Shown piece after piece: positions 8,818-18,135 of a stretch of DNA of 64,000 nucleotides. The first letter of the stretch is position 1. Each line of letters begins with the position of its first letter. The notes beneath the pieces were generated by a model. That model saw only the letters and a program-made list of their open reading frames with translations. It searched no databases and was not told where the DNA came from. Source of the DNA: Oxalobacteraceae bacterium CAVE-383 (GTDB lineage Bacteria; Pseudomonadota; Gammaproteobacteria; Burkholderiales; Burkholderiaceae_D); contig REGP01000002.1 of NCBI GenBank assembly GCA_004134995.1, forward strand, positions 434,001-498,000, written 5' to 3'. Made by a program: the position numbers and the translations under genes.

Positions 8818-9780
8818 ATGCAAATAATTCTGCTGCACCCGCGTTTTGCCCGTGTTCGCTCGCTGACGGTGAACACCAGGCATATATTGATAGCCCTGCT
8901 GCTGCTATGCGTGCTGGTCCTTGGCTGCGCGGCCCTGTTGTCCTACATCCTGTTGACCCATGCCGGCGACAGCCAGTCGCCGATGCTGCACGGTATCGCC
9001 GAATCGATGATGCGGCAGGACGAGGATAAAAAAGAAAAATACCTGAAGGAAAACCTGGCGGTGATGGCTATCAAGCTGGGCGAAATGCAGGCGCAGCTGA
9101 TGCGGCTGGATGCGCTGGGCGAGCGGGTGCAGGGGCTGTCCGGCGTGCCGCCGCAGGAATTCAACTTCAAGGTGCCGCCGGGCCAGGGCGGCGCCATCAG
9201 CAGCAGCAATCCGGCCACCGTGCCGCATGCGCTGGACATGAGCGAATTGCAGAAGGCGCTGGAGGCATTCTCGGTCGACATCGGCCACCGTTCCGATTAC
9301 ATGAACGTGGTCGAAACGGCGCTGATGAGCGACAAGATCAAATCGCGCCTGCTGCCGACCATGCAGCCGGTGAACGTCCTGTATAACTCCTCGAGCTTCG
9401 GTTGGCGCATCGACCCCTTCACCGGCGGCAACGCCTTCCATGAAGGGCTGGACTTCCCCGCGCCGACCGGCACGCCCATCTTTGCGGCGGCCGCCGGGGT
9501 TGTGATCGCGGCCGAATTCCACCCGCAGTACGGCAACATGCTGGACATCGATCACGGCAACGACATCATGACCCGCTATGCCCACGCCTCCCAGCTGTAC
9601 GTCAAGGTCGGCGATATCGTCCGGCGCGGCCAGCATATCGCCGATATCGGCACCACGGGCCGCTCCACCGGCCCGCATCTGCACTTCGAAGTGCGCATCA
9701 AGGGCGCGGCGCAGGATCCGCGCAAATTCCTGGCGCTCGGCGCCGGGCCGCCCCGGCTGCCTCCCGTGGCGGCCAAATAG
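8818..9780 (+). CDS. M23-family peptidase (membrane-anchored)
   Basis: Probable zinc metallo-endopeptidase acting on peptidoglycan from the periplasmic side. 320 aa from ATG 8818, chosen because AGAAG lies 4 bases upstream and MQIILLHPRF starts conserved sequence; an ATG at 8782 would add 12 residues. One transmembrane helix (about residues 23-45), a coiled-coil-like stretch, then the M23 domain with zinc motifs HEGLDF and HLHFEVR and the intervening GNMLDIDHGNDIMTRYAH. Downstream is secA. Most homologues of this family at this locus are uncharacterised. Confidence 0.9.
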   Translation: MQIILLHPRFARVRSLTVNTRHILIALLLLCVLVLGCAALLSYILLTHAGDSQSPMLHGIAESMMRQDEDKKEKYLKENLAVMAIKLGEMQAQLMRLDALGERVQGLSGVPPQEFNFKVPPGQGGAISSSNPATVPHALDMSELQKALEAFSVDIGHRSDYMNVVETALMSDKIKSRLLPTMQPVNVLYNSSSFGWRIDPFTGGNAFHEGLDFPAPTGTPIFAAAAGVVIAAEFHPQYGNMLDIDHGNDIMTRYAHASQLYVKVGDIVRRGQHIADIGTTGRSTGPHLHFEVRIKGAAQDPRKFLALGAGPPRLPPVAAK

Positions 9781-9883
9781 CCGTGCATGATAAAATCACG
9801 AGCTAATTGTCAAAAATGCATGGCAAAGTCGCGTATTCGAGCGCCAAGCGGCGCTTTCCCTTAAGCTTTTTTAGAATCCAAGC

Positions 9884-12655
9884 ATGTCATTACTGACCCA
9901 GATTTTCGGCAGCCGCAACCAGCGGCTGCTCAAGCAATACCAAAAGACCGTGCGCGAGATCAATGCGCTGGAACCGGCCATGGAAAAGCTTTCGGACGCG
10001 GCGCTACAGGCCAAGACGCCTGAATTGAAGGCCCGCATCGCCGGCGGCGAGACGCTCGACGCCATTCTGCCGGAAGCCTTTGCGGTATGCCGCGAGGCCA
10101 GCAAGCGCGTGCTCAAGATGCGCCATTTCGACGTCCAGCTGGTCGGCGGCATGACCTTGCATTACGGCAAGATCGCCGAAATGCGCACCGGCGAAGGCAA
10201 AACCCTGATGGCCACGCTGGCCGCCTATCTGAATGCGCTGTCCGGCAAGGGCGTGCACGTGGTGACGGTCAACGATTACCTGGCCCAGCGCGACGCCGAA
10301 TGGATGGATCGTCTTTATAGCTGGCTCGGCCTGAGCACCGGCGTGAATCTGTCGCAGATGGCGCACGACCTGAAGCAGCAAGCCTACGCCGCCGATATCA
10401 CCTACGGCACCAATAATGAATTCGGTTTCGACTACCTGCGCGACAACATGGTGTTCGAAGCCGGCGACCGCGTGCAGCGCAACCTGAATTTCGCGATCGT
10501 CGATGAAGTCGATTCGATCCTGATCGACGAAGCCCGCACCCCGCTGATCATTTCCGGCCAGGCCGAAAGCCATACCGACCTGTATCAGAAAATCAATACC
10601 GTGCCGCCGCTGCTGACGCTGCAGATCGGCGAAGAAACGCCGGACGGCAAGGGCAAGATCGAAGTGCCGGGCGATTACACCCGCGACGACAAGGCCCACC
10701 AGGTACTGCTGACCGAAGCCGGACACGACAAGGCCGAGAGCATCCTGACCCAGATGGGGCTGCTGGCCGAAGGCGCCTCGCTGTACGACGCCGCCAATAT
10801 CTCGCTGGTGCATCATCTGTACGCCGCGCTGCGCGCGCATACGCTGTATCACCGCGACCAGCATTATGTGGTGCAGAATGGCGAAGTCGTAATCGTCGAC
10901 GAATTCACCGGACGCCTGATGACCGGCCGCCGCTGGTCGGAAGGCCTGCATCAGGCGGTCGAAGCCAAGGAACATGTTTCGATCCAGAACGAAAACCAGA
11001 CACTGGCGTCGATCACCTTCCAGAATTACTTCCGGATGTACGCCAAGCTGTCCGGCATGACCGGCACCGCCGATACCGAAGCCTACGAATTCCAGGAAAT
11101 CTACGGTCTGGAAACGGTGGTGATTCCACCCAACCGCATCAGCCAGCGCAAGGACCGGCAGGACCAGGTCTACAAGTCCGCGCAGGAAAAATATCAGGCG
11201 ATGCTGATCGACATCAAGGATTGCTACGAGCGCGGACAGCCGGTGCTGGTCGGCACCACTTCGATCGAAAATTCCGAACTGCTGTCGGGCATCCTGACCA
11301 AGGCGGGCCTGCCGCATAACGTGCTCAACGCCAAGCAGCACGAGCGCGAAGCGCAGATCATTGCGCAGGCGGGCCGGCCGAAGATGATCACCATCGCCAC
11401 CAACATGGCCGGCCGCGGCACCGATATCGTGCTGGGCGGGAATGTCGAAAAGCAGATCCAGATCATCGATGCCGACGACAAACTGTCCGATGCCGACAAG
11501 GCCGCCCAGGCCGCCAAGCTCAACGAGGAATGGCAGTCGCTGCACGACCACGTAGTGGCCGCCGGCGGCCTGCATATCATCGGCACCGAACGCCATGAAT
11601 CGCGCCGGGTCGACAACCAGTTGCGCGGCCGTTCCGGACGCCAGGGCGACCCGGGATCTTCGCGTTTCTATCTGTCGCTGGACGACGCATTGCTGCGCAT
11701 TTTCGCGGGCGACCGCGTGCGCGCCATCATGGATCGCCTGAAGATGCCGGAGGGCGAGCCGATTGAAGCGGGCATCGTCTCGCGTTCGATCGAATCGGCG
11801 CAGCGCAAGGTGGAAGCGCGCAACTTCGACATCCGCAAGCAATTGCTGGAATACGACGACGTTTCCAACGACCAGCGCAAGGTGATCTACCAGCAGCGCA
11901 ACGAATTGCTGGAATCGCAGGACGTGTCCGAAATGATCACCTCCCTGCGCCAGGGCGTACTCACGGATGTGTTCTACGAGCATGTCCCGCCGGAGTCGGT
12001 CGAGGAGCAATGGGATATCCCGGGCCTGGAAGCGGCGCTCAGGAACGAGTGGCGGCTGGACGTGCCGCTGGGCGAGATGCTGGAAAAGGAACCGGATCTG
12101 GCCGAGGAAGAGCTGCTGCAGCGCATTCTGGACGCCGGCGACGCGGCGTATGCCGTGAAGACCGAAGTGGTGGGCAAGGAAAGCTTCCTCGGCTTCGAGC
12201 GCAGCGTCACGCTGCAGGCTATCGACAGCCATTGGCGCGAACACCTGGCGGCGCTGGATCATCTGCGCCAGGGCATTCATCTGCGCGGCTACGCACAGAA
12301 GAATCCGAAACAGGAATACAAGCGCGAGGCGTTTGAACTGTTCGGGCAGATGCTGGACCTGATCAAGAACGAAGTGGTCAGGGTCGTGATGACGGTGCAG
12401 ATCCAGACGCGCGAGGAAATCGACGCGGCGGAAGCCCAATTGTCGCAATCGCATCTGGAAAACGTGCATTACCAGCATGCAGATTTCGATGCCGCAGCCT
12501 CGGCCGCGCCGGAAGAATTGCTGGCGCCAACGGCCAACAGCGAAGAGCCGAGGGCGCTGCCGCAGGTAAACAGCATGCCGAAAGTCGGCCGCAACGATCC
12601 ATGCCCATGCGGCAGCGGCAAGAAATACAAACAGTGCCACGGTAAATTGGCATAA
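9884..12655 (+). CDS. secA: Preprotein translocase ATPase SecA
   Basis: Motor of the Sec export pathway, acting at SecYEG and in the cytosol. 923 aa. Walker [10 protein letters not shown] is at about residues 100-108, the DEAD-like motif [15 protein letters not shown] follows, then the preprotein cross-linking domain, [10 protein letters not shown] in nucleotide-binding domain 2, and a C-terminal zinc site [13 protein letters not shown] (Cys907, Cys909, Cys918, His919) for SecB and ribosome contact. There is no secM-like gene upstream. A terminator follows. Confidence 0.99.
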   Translation: MSLLTQIFGSRNQRLLKQYQKTVREINALEPAMEKLSDAALQAKTPELKARIAGGETLDAILPEAFAVCREASKRVLKMRHFDVQLVGGMTLHYGKIAEMRTGEGKTLMATLAAYLNALSGKGVHVVTVNDYLAQRDAEWMDRLYSWLGLSTGVNLSQMAHDLKQQAYAADITYGTNNEFGFDYLRDNMVFEAGDRVQRNLNFAIVDEVDSILIDEARTPLIISGQAESHTDLYQKINTVPPLLTLQIGEETPDGKGKIEVPGDYTRDDKAHQVLLTEAGHDKAESILTQMGLLAEGASLYDAANISLVHHLYAALRAHTLYHRDQHYVVQNGEVVIVDEFTGRLMTGRRWSEGLHQAVEAKEHVSIQNENQTLASITFQNYFRMYAKLSGMTGTADTEAYEFQEIYGLETVVIPPNRISQRKDRQDQVYKSAQEKYQAMLIDIKDCYERGQPVLVGTTSIENSELLSGILTKAGLPHNVLNAKQHEREAQIIAQAGRPKMITIATNMAGRGTDIVLGGNVEKQIQIIDADDKLSDADKAAQAAKLNEEWQSLHDHVVAAGGLHIIGTERHESRRVDNQLRGRSGRQGDPGSSRFYLSLDDALLRIFAGDRVRAIMDRLKMPEGEPIEAGIVSRSIESAQRKVEARNFDIRKQLLEYDDVSNDQRKVIYQQRNELLESQDVSEMITSLRQGVLTDVFYEHVPPESVEEQWDIPGLEAALRNEWRLDVPLGEMLEKEPDLAEEELLQRILDAGDAAYAVKTEVVGKESFLGFERSVTLQAIDSHWREHLAALDHLRQGIHLRGYAQKNPKQEYKREAFELFGQMLDLIKNEVVRVVMTVQIQTREEIDAAEAQLSQSHLENVHYQHADFDAAASAAPEELLAPTANSEEPRALPQVNSMPKVGRNDPCPCGSGKKYKQCHGKLA

Positions 12656-12686
12656 AAGCCGCGGATTCGGTTGAGCCGAAGACTGG

Positions 12687-12720
12687 AAGGGCGACATCTT
12701 GTGGATGCCGCCCTTTTTTA
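12687..12720 (+). terminator. Rho-independent terminator after secA
   Basis: AAGGGCGACAT and ATGCCGCCCTT pair (one mismatch) around CTTGTGG and are followed by a T run. Confidence 0.85.
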
Positions 12721-12795
12721 TTGGATACAATATCGGACTTACTCAGAAGTTCGTGACTCAGAGTTTTTTATTAATCTTCTCGGATAATCATCGCC

Positions 12796-14055
12796 ATGGC
12801 CGTCAATTCTCCCCTCCCGGTTTCCGCAAACCTGCTGCCGATCGCCGGCGTCGAACTGGGCCATGCCGAAGCCGGCGTGCGCAAAGCCAATCGCAAGGAT
12901 GTGCTGATCGTCAAACTGGCGCCGGAAGCGACCGTGGCGGGCGTCTTTACGCAAAACCGCTTTTGCGCGGCGCCCGTGCAGATCTGCAAGGCGCATCTGG
13001 CGCAGGCCGGCGCCAATCCGGCCGCCCCGATCCGCGCATTGCTGATCAATACCGGCAACGCCAATGCCGGCACCGGCGCCACCGGCCTTGCGCACGCCAA
13101 TGAAACCTGCGAGGCGCTGGCCAAACTGATGGGCTGCGCGCCGCAGCAGATATTGCCGTTCTCCACGGGCGTGATCCTGGAGCCGCTGCCGGTCGGGCGC
13201 ATCGTTGCCGGCCTGCCGCAGGCGCTGGGCAATCTGAAGGCCGACAACTGGTTCAACGCGGCCGAATCGATCATGACCACCGACACCCAGCCGAAAGCGG
13301 CGTCGCGCCGCGTTGTCATCGGCGGCAAGACCGTCACCATGAGCGGCATCAGCAAGGGCGCCGGCATGATCCGGCCGAACATGGCGACCATGCTGGGCTT
13401 CCTGGCGATCGACGCGGCGGTGGCCCAGCCGGTTCTCGATAAGCTGGTCAGGCATGTCGCCGAATTGTCTTTCAACTGCATCACCATCGACGGCGATACC
13501 TCGACCAACGATTCCTTCATCCTGATCGCCGCCGGAGGCGCGGCTGGAGGACCCGCCGATCCGCTGCGCGTCGACTCCGTCGATTCGGCTGACTATGCGG
13601 CGCTGGCCGAGGCGGTGACGGGCATTGCGCAGGAACTGGCGCAGATGATTATCCGCGACGGCGAAGGCGCCACCAAATTCATCACGATCACGGTGGAAGA
13701 CGGCGCCGATGTCGCCGAATGCCGCAAGATCGCCTATTCGATCGGCCATTCGCCGCTGGTGAAAACGGCATTCTTTGCCTCCGATCCGAACCTGGGACGC
13801 ATTCTGGCGGCGGTCGGCTATGCCGGCGTGGACGATCTGGACGTTTCGAAACTGAATCTGTATCTGGACGATGTCTGGGTCGCACGCGACGGCGGCCGCA
13901 ATCCCGACTATCTGGAGGCTGACGGCCAGCGCGTGATGCAGCAAAGCGAAATCACGGTGCGGGTGAAGCTGGGACGCGGCAACGCGGCCGCGACGATCTG
14001 GACGTGCGATCTGTCGCACGACTACGTCAGCATCAATGCCGATTACCGTTCCTGA
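12796..14055 (+). CDS. argJ: Bifunctional glutamate N-acetyltransferase/amino-acid acetyltransferase ArgJ
   Basis: Ornithine acetyltransferase of the cyclic arginine pathway: transfers acetyl from N-acetylornithine to glutamate, and may also use acetyl-CoA. 419 aa. The autocleavage site [16 protein letters not shown] places the break between Ala197 and Thr198, whose threonine becomes the nucleophile of the beta chain. Also visible are NTGNANAGTG and [11 protein letters not shown], and the C-terminus ends in NADYRS. The position after secA is conserved in other proteobacteria. The next ATPase gene begins 15 bp later, so cotranscription is likely. Confidence 0.97.
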   Translation: MAVNSPLPVSANLLPIAGVELGHAEAGVRKANRKDVLIVKLAPEATVAGVFTQNRFCAAPVQICKAHLAQAGANPAAPIRALLINTGNANAGTGATGLAHANETCEALAKLMGCAPQQILPFSTGVILEPLPVGRIVAGLPQALGNLKADNWFNAAESIMTTDTQPKAASRRVVIGGKTVTMSGISKGAGMIRPNMATMLGFLAIDAAVAQPVLDKLVRHVAELSFNCITIDGDTSTNDSFILIAAGGAAGGPADPLRVDSVDSADYAALAEAVTGIAQELAQMIIRDGEGATKFITITVEDGADVAECRKIAYSIGHSPLVKTAFFASDPNLGRILAAVGYAGVDDLDVSKLNLYLDDVWVARDGGRNPDYLEADGQRVMQQSEITVRVKLGRGNAAATIWTCDLSHDYVSINADYRS

Positions 14056-14070
14056 TCGGCATAGGCTCCC

Positions 14071-14943
14071 ATGACCCAATTAGACCAATTTTTGCAGCGC
14101 GCCGAGTCATTGCTGGCGCGCATTGAATCGATTTTGCCGCCGGCGGCGGGCGCCGGGCCGGACTGGCAGGCCGCGATCGCATTCCGCTGGCGCCGCCGTG
14201 CGGGGCGAGATCAGGGCGGCTATCTGCAGCCCGTCAAGCACATTGCGCCGATCGGATTGAGCGATCTGCACAATATCGGACCGCAAAAGGAACAGATCGA
14301 CCAGAACACACGGCAATTCGTGGACGGCAAGCCGGCCAATAACGTGCTGCTGACCGGCGCGCGCGGCACCGGCAAATCGTCGTTGATCAAGGCCTGCCTG
14401 AACCAGTATGCCGAGCGGGGTTTGCGGCTGATCGAAGTGGACAAGGACGATCTGCACGATCTGCCCGATATCGTCGATATGGTGGCCGGGCGGCCGGAGC
14501 GCTTCATCGTTTTTTGCGACGATTTGTCGTTTGAAGAGGGCGAGAGCGGCTACAAGGCGCTGAAAGTGGCGCTCGACGGCAGCATCTCCGCGCAATCGGA
14601 TAACGTCCTGATCTACGCCACCTCGAATCGCCGCCACCTGATGCCGGAACGCATGTCGGACAACGCAAGCTATGTGCATACCGAGGACGGCGACCTGCAT
14701 CCGGGCGAGACGGTGGAGGAAAAGATTTCCCTGTCCGAGCGTTTCGGCCTGTGGGTGACTTTCTATCCGTTCCGGCAGGACGACTATCTCGACATCGTGG
14801 CGCACTGGCTCAAGCATTTCGGCTGTACGCCGGAACAGATCGAAGCGGCGCGCGGCGATGCGCTGCGCTGGGCGCTGCAGCGCAGTTCGCGTTCGGGCCG
14901 TGTGGCATGGCAATTCGCCAAAGACCACGCCGGCAAGCATTAG
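14071..14943 (+). CDS. DUF815-family AAA+ ATPase
   Basis: 290 aa, P-loop ATPase of the DUF815 family. Walker A GARGTGKSS is at residues 96-104; the Walker B strand RFIVFCDDLSFEE has Asp150/Asp151; TSNRRHLMPERM is the sensor-1 region. A conserved helical N-terminus ends at the LHNIGPQKEQI motif. No DNA-binding, protease or transmembrane domain is fused. The substrate is unknown. It sits between argJ (15-bp gap) and a Nudix gene (10-bp gap), so all three may share a transcript. Family membership is firm, the role is not. Confidence 0.88.
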   Translation: MTQLDQFLQRAESLLARIESILPPAAGAGPDWQAAIAFRWRRRAGRDQGGYLQPVKHIAPIGLSDLHNIGPQKEQIDQNTRQFVDGKPANNVLLTGARGTGKSSLIKACLNQYAERGLRLIEVDKDDLHDLPDIVDMVAGRPERFIVFCDDLSFEEGESGYKALKVALDGSISAQSDNVLIYATSNRRHLMPERMSDNASYVHTEDGDLHPGETVEEKISLSERFGLWVTFYPFRQDDYLDIVAHWLKHFGCTPEQIEAARGDALRWALQRSSRSGRVAWQFAKDHAGKH

Positions 14944-14953
14944 CGGGTAGCGA

Positions 14954-15397
14954 ATGAGCGCGGTGGACAAAAAAGCGGGCGAAGAAGCGGATCTGCAGGC
15001 AAAGAGCGCGCCGATCGACGTGGCGGTCGGCATTCTGATGCGCCCCAACGGCGATGTCTTGCTGGGACAGCGGCCCGAAGGCAAGCCCTATGCCGGCTAT
15101 TGGGAATTCCCGGGCGGCAAGGTCGAATCCGGCGAAGCGATCCTGGCCGCCCTGAAGCGCGAATTCGTGGAAGAACTGGGATTGGAAGTGCTGTCGGCCG
15201 AGCCGTGGTGCGGCGTCGAGCATATTTACCCGCACGCCCATGTGCGGCTGCACTTCTATATCAGCCGCGAGTGGCGCGGCGAGCCGCAGGGTCTGGAGGG
15301 GCAGGCATTCGCCTGGCAGGGCGCGGTCGGCGTAACGCCGCTGCTGCCGGCGACGATTCCGCTGATAGAGTGGCTGGATCAGCTGCGCTACGCCTGA
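14954..15397 (+). CDS. mutT: Nudix hydrolase, MutT-like
   Basis: 147 aa. The Nudix box spans residues 54-77 (GGKVESGE, then REFVEELGL), and WEFPGGK plus the RPEGKPYAGYW lead-in are typical of 8-oxo-dGTP diphosphatases, which remove oxidised dGTP from the pool. Position downstream of secA/argJ and next to yacG-zapD-coaE is the conserved mutT locus. An N-terminal extension of about 20 charged residues precedes the domain; a later start is possible but no better one is visible. It converges on yacG across an inverted-repeat element. Confidence 0.9.
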   Translation: MSAVDKKAGEEADLQAKSAPIDVAVGILMRPNGDVLLGQRPEGKPYAGYWEFPGGKVESGEAILAALKREFVEELGLEVLSAEPWCGVEHIYPHAHVRLHFYISREWRGEPQGLEGQAFAWQGAVGVTPLLPATIPLIEWLDQLRYA

Positions 15398-15403
15398 GAG
15401 GTC

Positions 15404-15519
15404 GTTGCAAAATAAGGCGAGGCTGGGTGTTGTGCGAAGTGAGGTAAAGGAGGAGACGGCCGAAGGCCGGCGGGGGACACGAACGCAGTACAACTCCCAG
15501 CCTCGCCTTATTTTGCAAC
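15404..15519. repeat. Inverted-repeat element, 24-bp perfect arms
   Basis: The 24-base arm at 15404-15427 (begins GTTGCAAAATAAGGCG) is repeated exactly inverted at 15496-15519; pairing extends imperfectly inward (TGTTGTGC against GTACAACT). The 68-bp centre holds a small GGCC-rich hairpin. It fills almost all of the gap between the convergent mutT and yacG genes. The size, symmetric ends and GTTGCAAAAT tips suggest a dispersed non-coding repeat or a small IS5-like MITE; no transposase or clear target duplication is seen. As RNA it would form a very long hairpin and could end transcription in both directions. Confidence 0.85.
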
Positions 15520-15534
15520 AGCGTCCTGGCAAGT

Positions 15535-15723
15535 TTATTGCAGAGGTTTTTGATCGTCTTCCAGCTCGTCGGGCAGATTGACCGCGGGAATTGTGTACTT
15601 TTCCTCGGCCCAGGCGCCGAGATCGATCTGTTTGCAGCGATCCGAACAGAACGGGCGGTATTTGTTCGCCTCCGTCCATTCCACCTTCGCGCCGCAAGTT
15701 GGGCAATTGACTGTAGTAACCAT
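15535..15723 (-). CDS. yacG: Zinc-binding protein YacG (DNA gyrase inhibitor family)
   Basis: 62 aa, typical for YacG. Four zinc-ligand cysteines at 7, 10, 26 and 30 (CPTCG and PFCSDRC), followed by the conserved [10 protein letters not shown] and an acidic tail PDELEDD. E. coli YacG binds gyrase and inhibits it. Last gene of the minus-strand coaE-zapD-yacG group, 30 bp after zapD. Confidence 0.93.
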   Translation of the reverse strand: MVTTVNCPTCGAKVEWTEANKYRPFCSDRCKQIDLGAWAEEKYTIPAVNLPDELEDDQKPLQ

Positions 15724-15753
15724 AATAGAAATCGAATATAGAGCAGTGGCCGG

Positions 15754-16509
15754 CTAGAATCCGCACAAGGCCAGTTCGAAGGGAACGTCGCTTTCGAACG
15801 GCTTGGGTTTCATATCGCCGTCCTGGGACGTATAGCGCACCCAGACCATATATTTGTTGGCTGAAATTTCAGGAATCGCGCCGAGCGTATCGTCGATCAC
15901 CAGGCGCAGCATCTGATAAGTCTTCCCTTGCAGCATTTGTTGATAGCTGCCCGCCTCGGCGGTAATCTTGACCGGCTGGCCCGATTCGCGCAATAGCCGC
16001 AACACGATCGCGATTGCATCGCATAAAGGCAGCAACGGCGCGAACCAGTTGGAAATGTCCTGATAGCGTTGTTCGGCCGAACGTTGCTGCCAGGCGTAAT
16101 AGGACGGCAAATCGAATTCGCAGGCGCCGCCCGGAATGATGGTGCGGCCGCGAATGCTCATCAGCCATTCATTGTCGCGGATGTTCTGGCCGGTGCGCCC
16201 CTGCGCCGCGCTCAGGGCAACGCTGGCGCGATCGACCTCCGTCAGAATCGCGTTGAGCATTTCCGGCTCGACATTGGGATTGGTTTGATAGGCCAGCAGC
16301 GTTTGCCTCTGGCGTTCCAGTTCTTGCAGGAGATCGGATTTGAGATCGGCGCGGCCAGCGACTTCGAGAATTTCGAAAATGGTCGCGAGGGCGACATGAT
16401 GCTGCAGCGGGCTTTCCTGTTGCAAGAAAAATGTGAATTTCTCAAACAGGTCTTCCAGTCGCAGCAACGTGCGAATACGCTCGTTGAAAGGGTATTCGTA
16501 AACGATCAA
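15754..16509 (-). CDS. zapD: Cell division protein ZapD
   Basis: 251 aa, all-helical cytoplasmic protein that cross-links FtsZ filaments by binding the FtsZ C-terminal peptide. The start is TTG: reading [19 protein letters not shown] matches the ZapD N-terminus and AAAGGGA lies about 7 bases upstream; no in-frame ATG exists there. Conserved [21 protein letters not shown] is visible. The partner FtsZ is encoded 9 kb away in this window with an intact C-terminal peptide. Confidence 0.94.
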   Translation of the reverse strand: MIVYEYPFNERIRTLLRLEDLFEKFTFFLQQESPLQHHVALATIFEILEVAGRADLKSDLLQELERQRQTLLAYQTNPNVEPEMLNAILTEVDRASVALSAAQGRTGQNIRDNEWLMSIRGRTIIPGGACEFDLPSYYAWQQRSAEQRYQDISNWFAPLLPLCDAIAIVLRLLRESGQPVKITAEAGSYQQMLQGKTYQMLRLVIDDTLGAIPEISANKYMVWVRYTSQDGDMKPKPFESDVPFELALCGF

Positions 16510-16621
16510 AGTACATCCCTTTAAAGTTGAACTGGACTATACGTGATTCTGAACGATGCCGGGTAAAATTACAAACACTGATAGCGCCTGCGGTTGATAT
16601 TTTAATATTTCGCTATTTTTC

Positions 16622-17257
16622 TTATTCGGCCAATTTGAGATACTGCATATGCAGACGGTCGACCTGATGCGGCAGTTCCGCGCTGTCGCCATTATTTTCG
16701 ATGATATCGTCCGCCATCGCCAGGCGCCGCTCGCGCGGAATCTGCGCCGCCATGATGGCAAGTACTTGTTCCGATGATAATTGATTCCGCCGCATGACGC
16801 GCGCGATCTGGGTCGATTCATCGCAATCGACCACCAGGATTCGCGTACTGCGCCGTTTCCAGCTGCTGGTTTCCGTCAGCAGCGGCACCACGAAAATAGT
16901 ATAGCTGCCTTCGGCCAGCGCGGCTTCGCGCTCCGCTTCGCTTTTGATCAGCGGATGCAGAATCGCTTCCAGCCGGCGGCGCGCGTCGCCGTCCGAAAAC
17001 ACCAGGCCGCGCATGCGCTGCCGATCCAGCGCGCCTTGCGGCGTAATGAAGGACGCGCCGAACGCCCGGCGCAGCGCGTCGATGGCCAGGCCGCCCGGCG
17101 CCGAGAGCTGGTGCGCAATCAGATCGGTATCGATCACGGCCGCGCCGCGCGCGGCGAACAGCTCGGCCACGGTGGTTTTGCCGCTGCCGATGCCGCCGGT
17201 CAGGCCGACGGTGAATTTTGGGCGGGCGCCTTCTTCGTTGTCTGGCTTATTGTTCAT
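16622..17257 (-). CDS. coaE: Dephospho-CoA kinase
   Basis: Last step of coenzyme A synthesis. 211 aa from the ATG that overlaps the pilD stop (ATGA); the longer open frame upstream lies inside pilD and is not conserved coding. P-loop GLTGGIGSGKTT is at residues 18-29, then DTDLIAHQL, the lid segment and MRRNQLSSEQVLAIMAAQIP. About 15 residues precede the domain. The coaE-zapD-yacG order is conserved widely. Confidence 0.97.
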   Translation of the reverse strand: MNNKPDNEEGARPKFTVGLTGGIGSGKTTVAELFAARGAAVIDTDLIAHQLSAPGGLAIDALRRAFGASFITPQGALDRQRMRGLVFSDGDARRRLEAILHPLIKSEAEREAALAEGSYTIFVVPLLTETSSWKRRSTRILVVDCDESTQIARVMRRNQLSSEQVLAIMAAQIPRERRLAMADDIIENNGDSAELPHQVDRLHMQYLKLAE

Positions 17258-18135
17258 GCCGGCAGCATCCATCTCAGGTAAATTTGCCAGATGAGCGGAC
17301 CGTAAAACAGGCTGAACAGGCCGCCGGCCGCCAGGAACGGGCCGAACGGCAGCATTGCGCCCGCTCTGCGTTTGCCGCTCAGTTGCAGGGCGATTCCCAC
17401 CATCAGGCCCGAGATCGATGCCAGCAACAGGATAACGGGCAGCATACTCCAGCCCAGCCAGGCGCCGAGCGCGGCCAGCAATTTGAAATCGCCGTAACCC
17501 ATGCCTTCCTTGCCTGCCGCCAGCCGATATAGCTGAAATACCAGCCAGAGCATCAGGTAACCTGCCAGTGCGCCCAGCACCGCGTCGCGCAGCGGCACGA
17601 TCAGGCCGTTCAGGTTCACCAGCAGGCCGCCCCATATCAGCGGCAGTGTCAGGCTGTCGGGCAGCAGGCCGGTCTCGGCGTCGATCCAGGCCATCGCCAG
17701 CAGAAAATACATCAGCAGCAATGCGCTCATGCCGCGTACGCCGCTGCCGAAATGCCAGATCAATATCGCCGACAGGCCGGCGGCCAGCAGTTCCACCAGG
17801 GGATAGCGCAGGGAAATGGGATTGCCGCAGCCGGCGCAGCGTCCGCGTAAAAAAACAAAGCTCAACAGCGGGATATTGTGCCGGATCGACAGCGTTGCAC
17901 CGCATCCGGGGCAGTGCGAGCGCGGCAGCAGCAGATCGTAGCGCGTCGCATGCGGCGGTGGCAGGCCCTGCTCTTCGGCCACATAATTATCGTTGCTGCG
18001 ACGCATCATTTCCGGCAGCCGGTAAATGATGACGTTGAGAAAACTGCCTATGAACAGACCGGCCAATGCGGCCCAGCAGGCGGCCGCCAGATCATGCGGG
18101 GCGTATGAGAAATACCAGGTCGCGGCGGTCGGCAT
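17254..18135 (-). CDS. pilD: Type IV prepilin peptidase/methyltransferase PilD
   Basis: Inner-membrane aspartic protease (A24) that cleaves and N-methylates type IV pilins and type II secretion pseudopilins. 293 aa with several membrane segments. Zinc cysteines are in two pairs, Cys75/78 and Cys100/103. The catalytic aspartates are Asp152 (AWIDAETGLLPD) and Asp216 (GMGYGDFKLL). The start shares one base with the pilC stop (TGATG), and the stop overlaps coaE (ATGA). Confidence 0.97.
   Translation of the reverse strand: MPTAATWYFSYAPHDLAAACWAALAGLFIGSFLNVIIYRLPEMMRRSNDNYVAEEQGLPPPHATRYDLLLPRSHCPGCGATLSIRHNIPLLSFVFLRGRCAGCGNPISLRYPLVELLAAGLSAILIWHFGSGVRGMSALLLMYFLLAMAWIDAETGLLPDSLTLPLIWGGLLVNLNGLIVPLRDAVLGALAGYLMLWLVFQLYRLAAGKEGMGYGDFKLLAALGAWLGWSMLPVILLLASISGLMVGIALQLSGKRRAGAMLPFGPFLAAGGLFSLFYGPLIWQIYLRWMLPA

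Noticed and set aside
10004..12730. 908-codon minus-strand frame opposite secA
   Set aside because: Exact antisense of SecA; no domain, His/Arg-rich translation typical of shadow frames.
15398..15534. Intact insertion sequence at the inverted repeat
   Set aside because: Only about 116 bp, no transposase and no clear target-site duplication.
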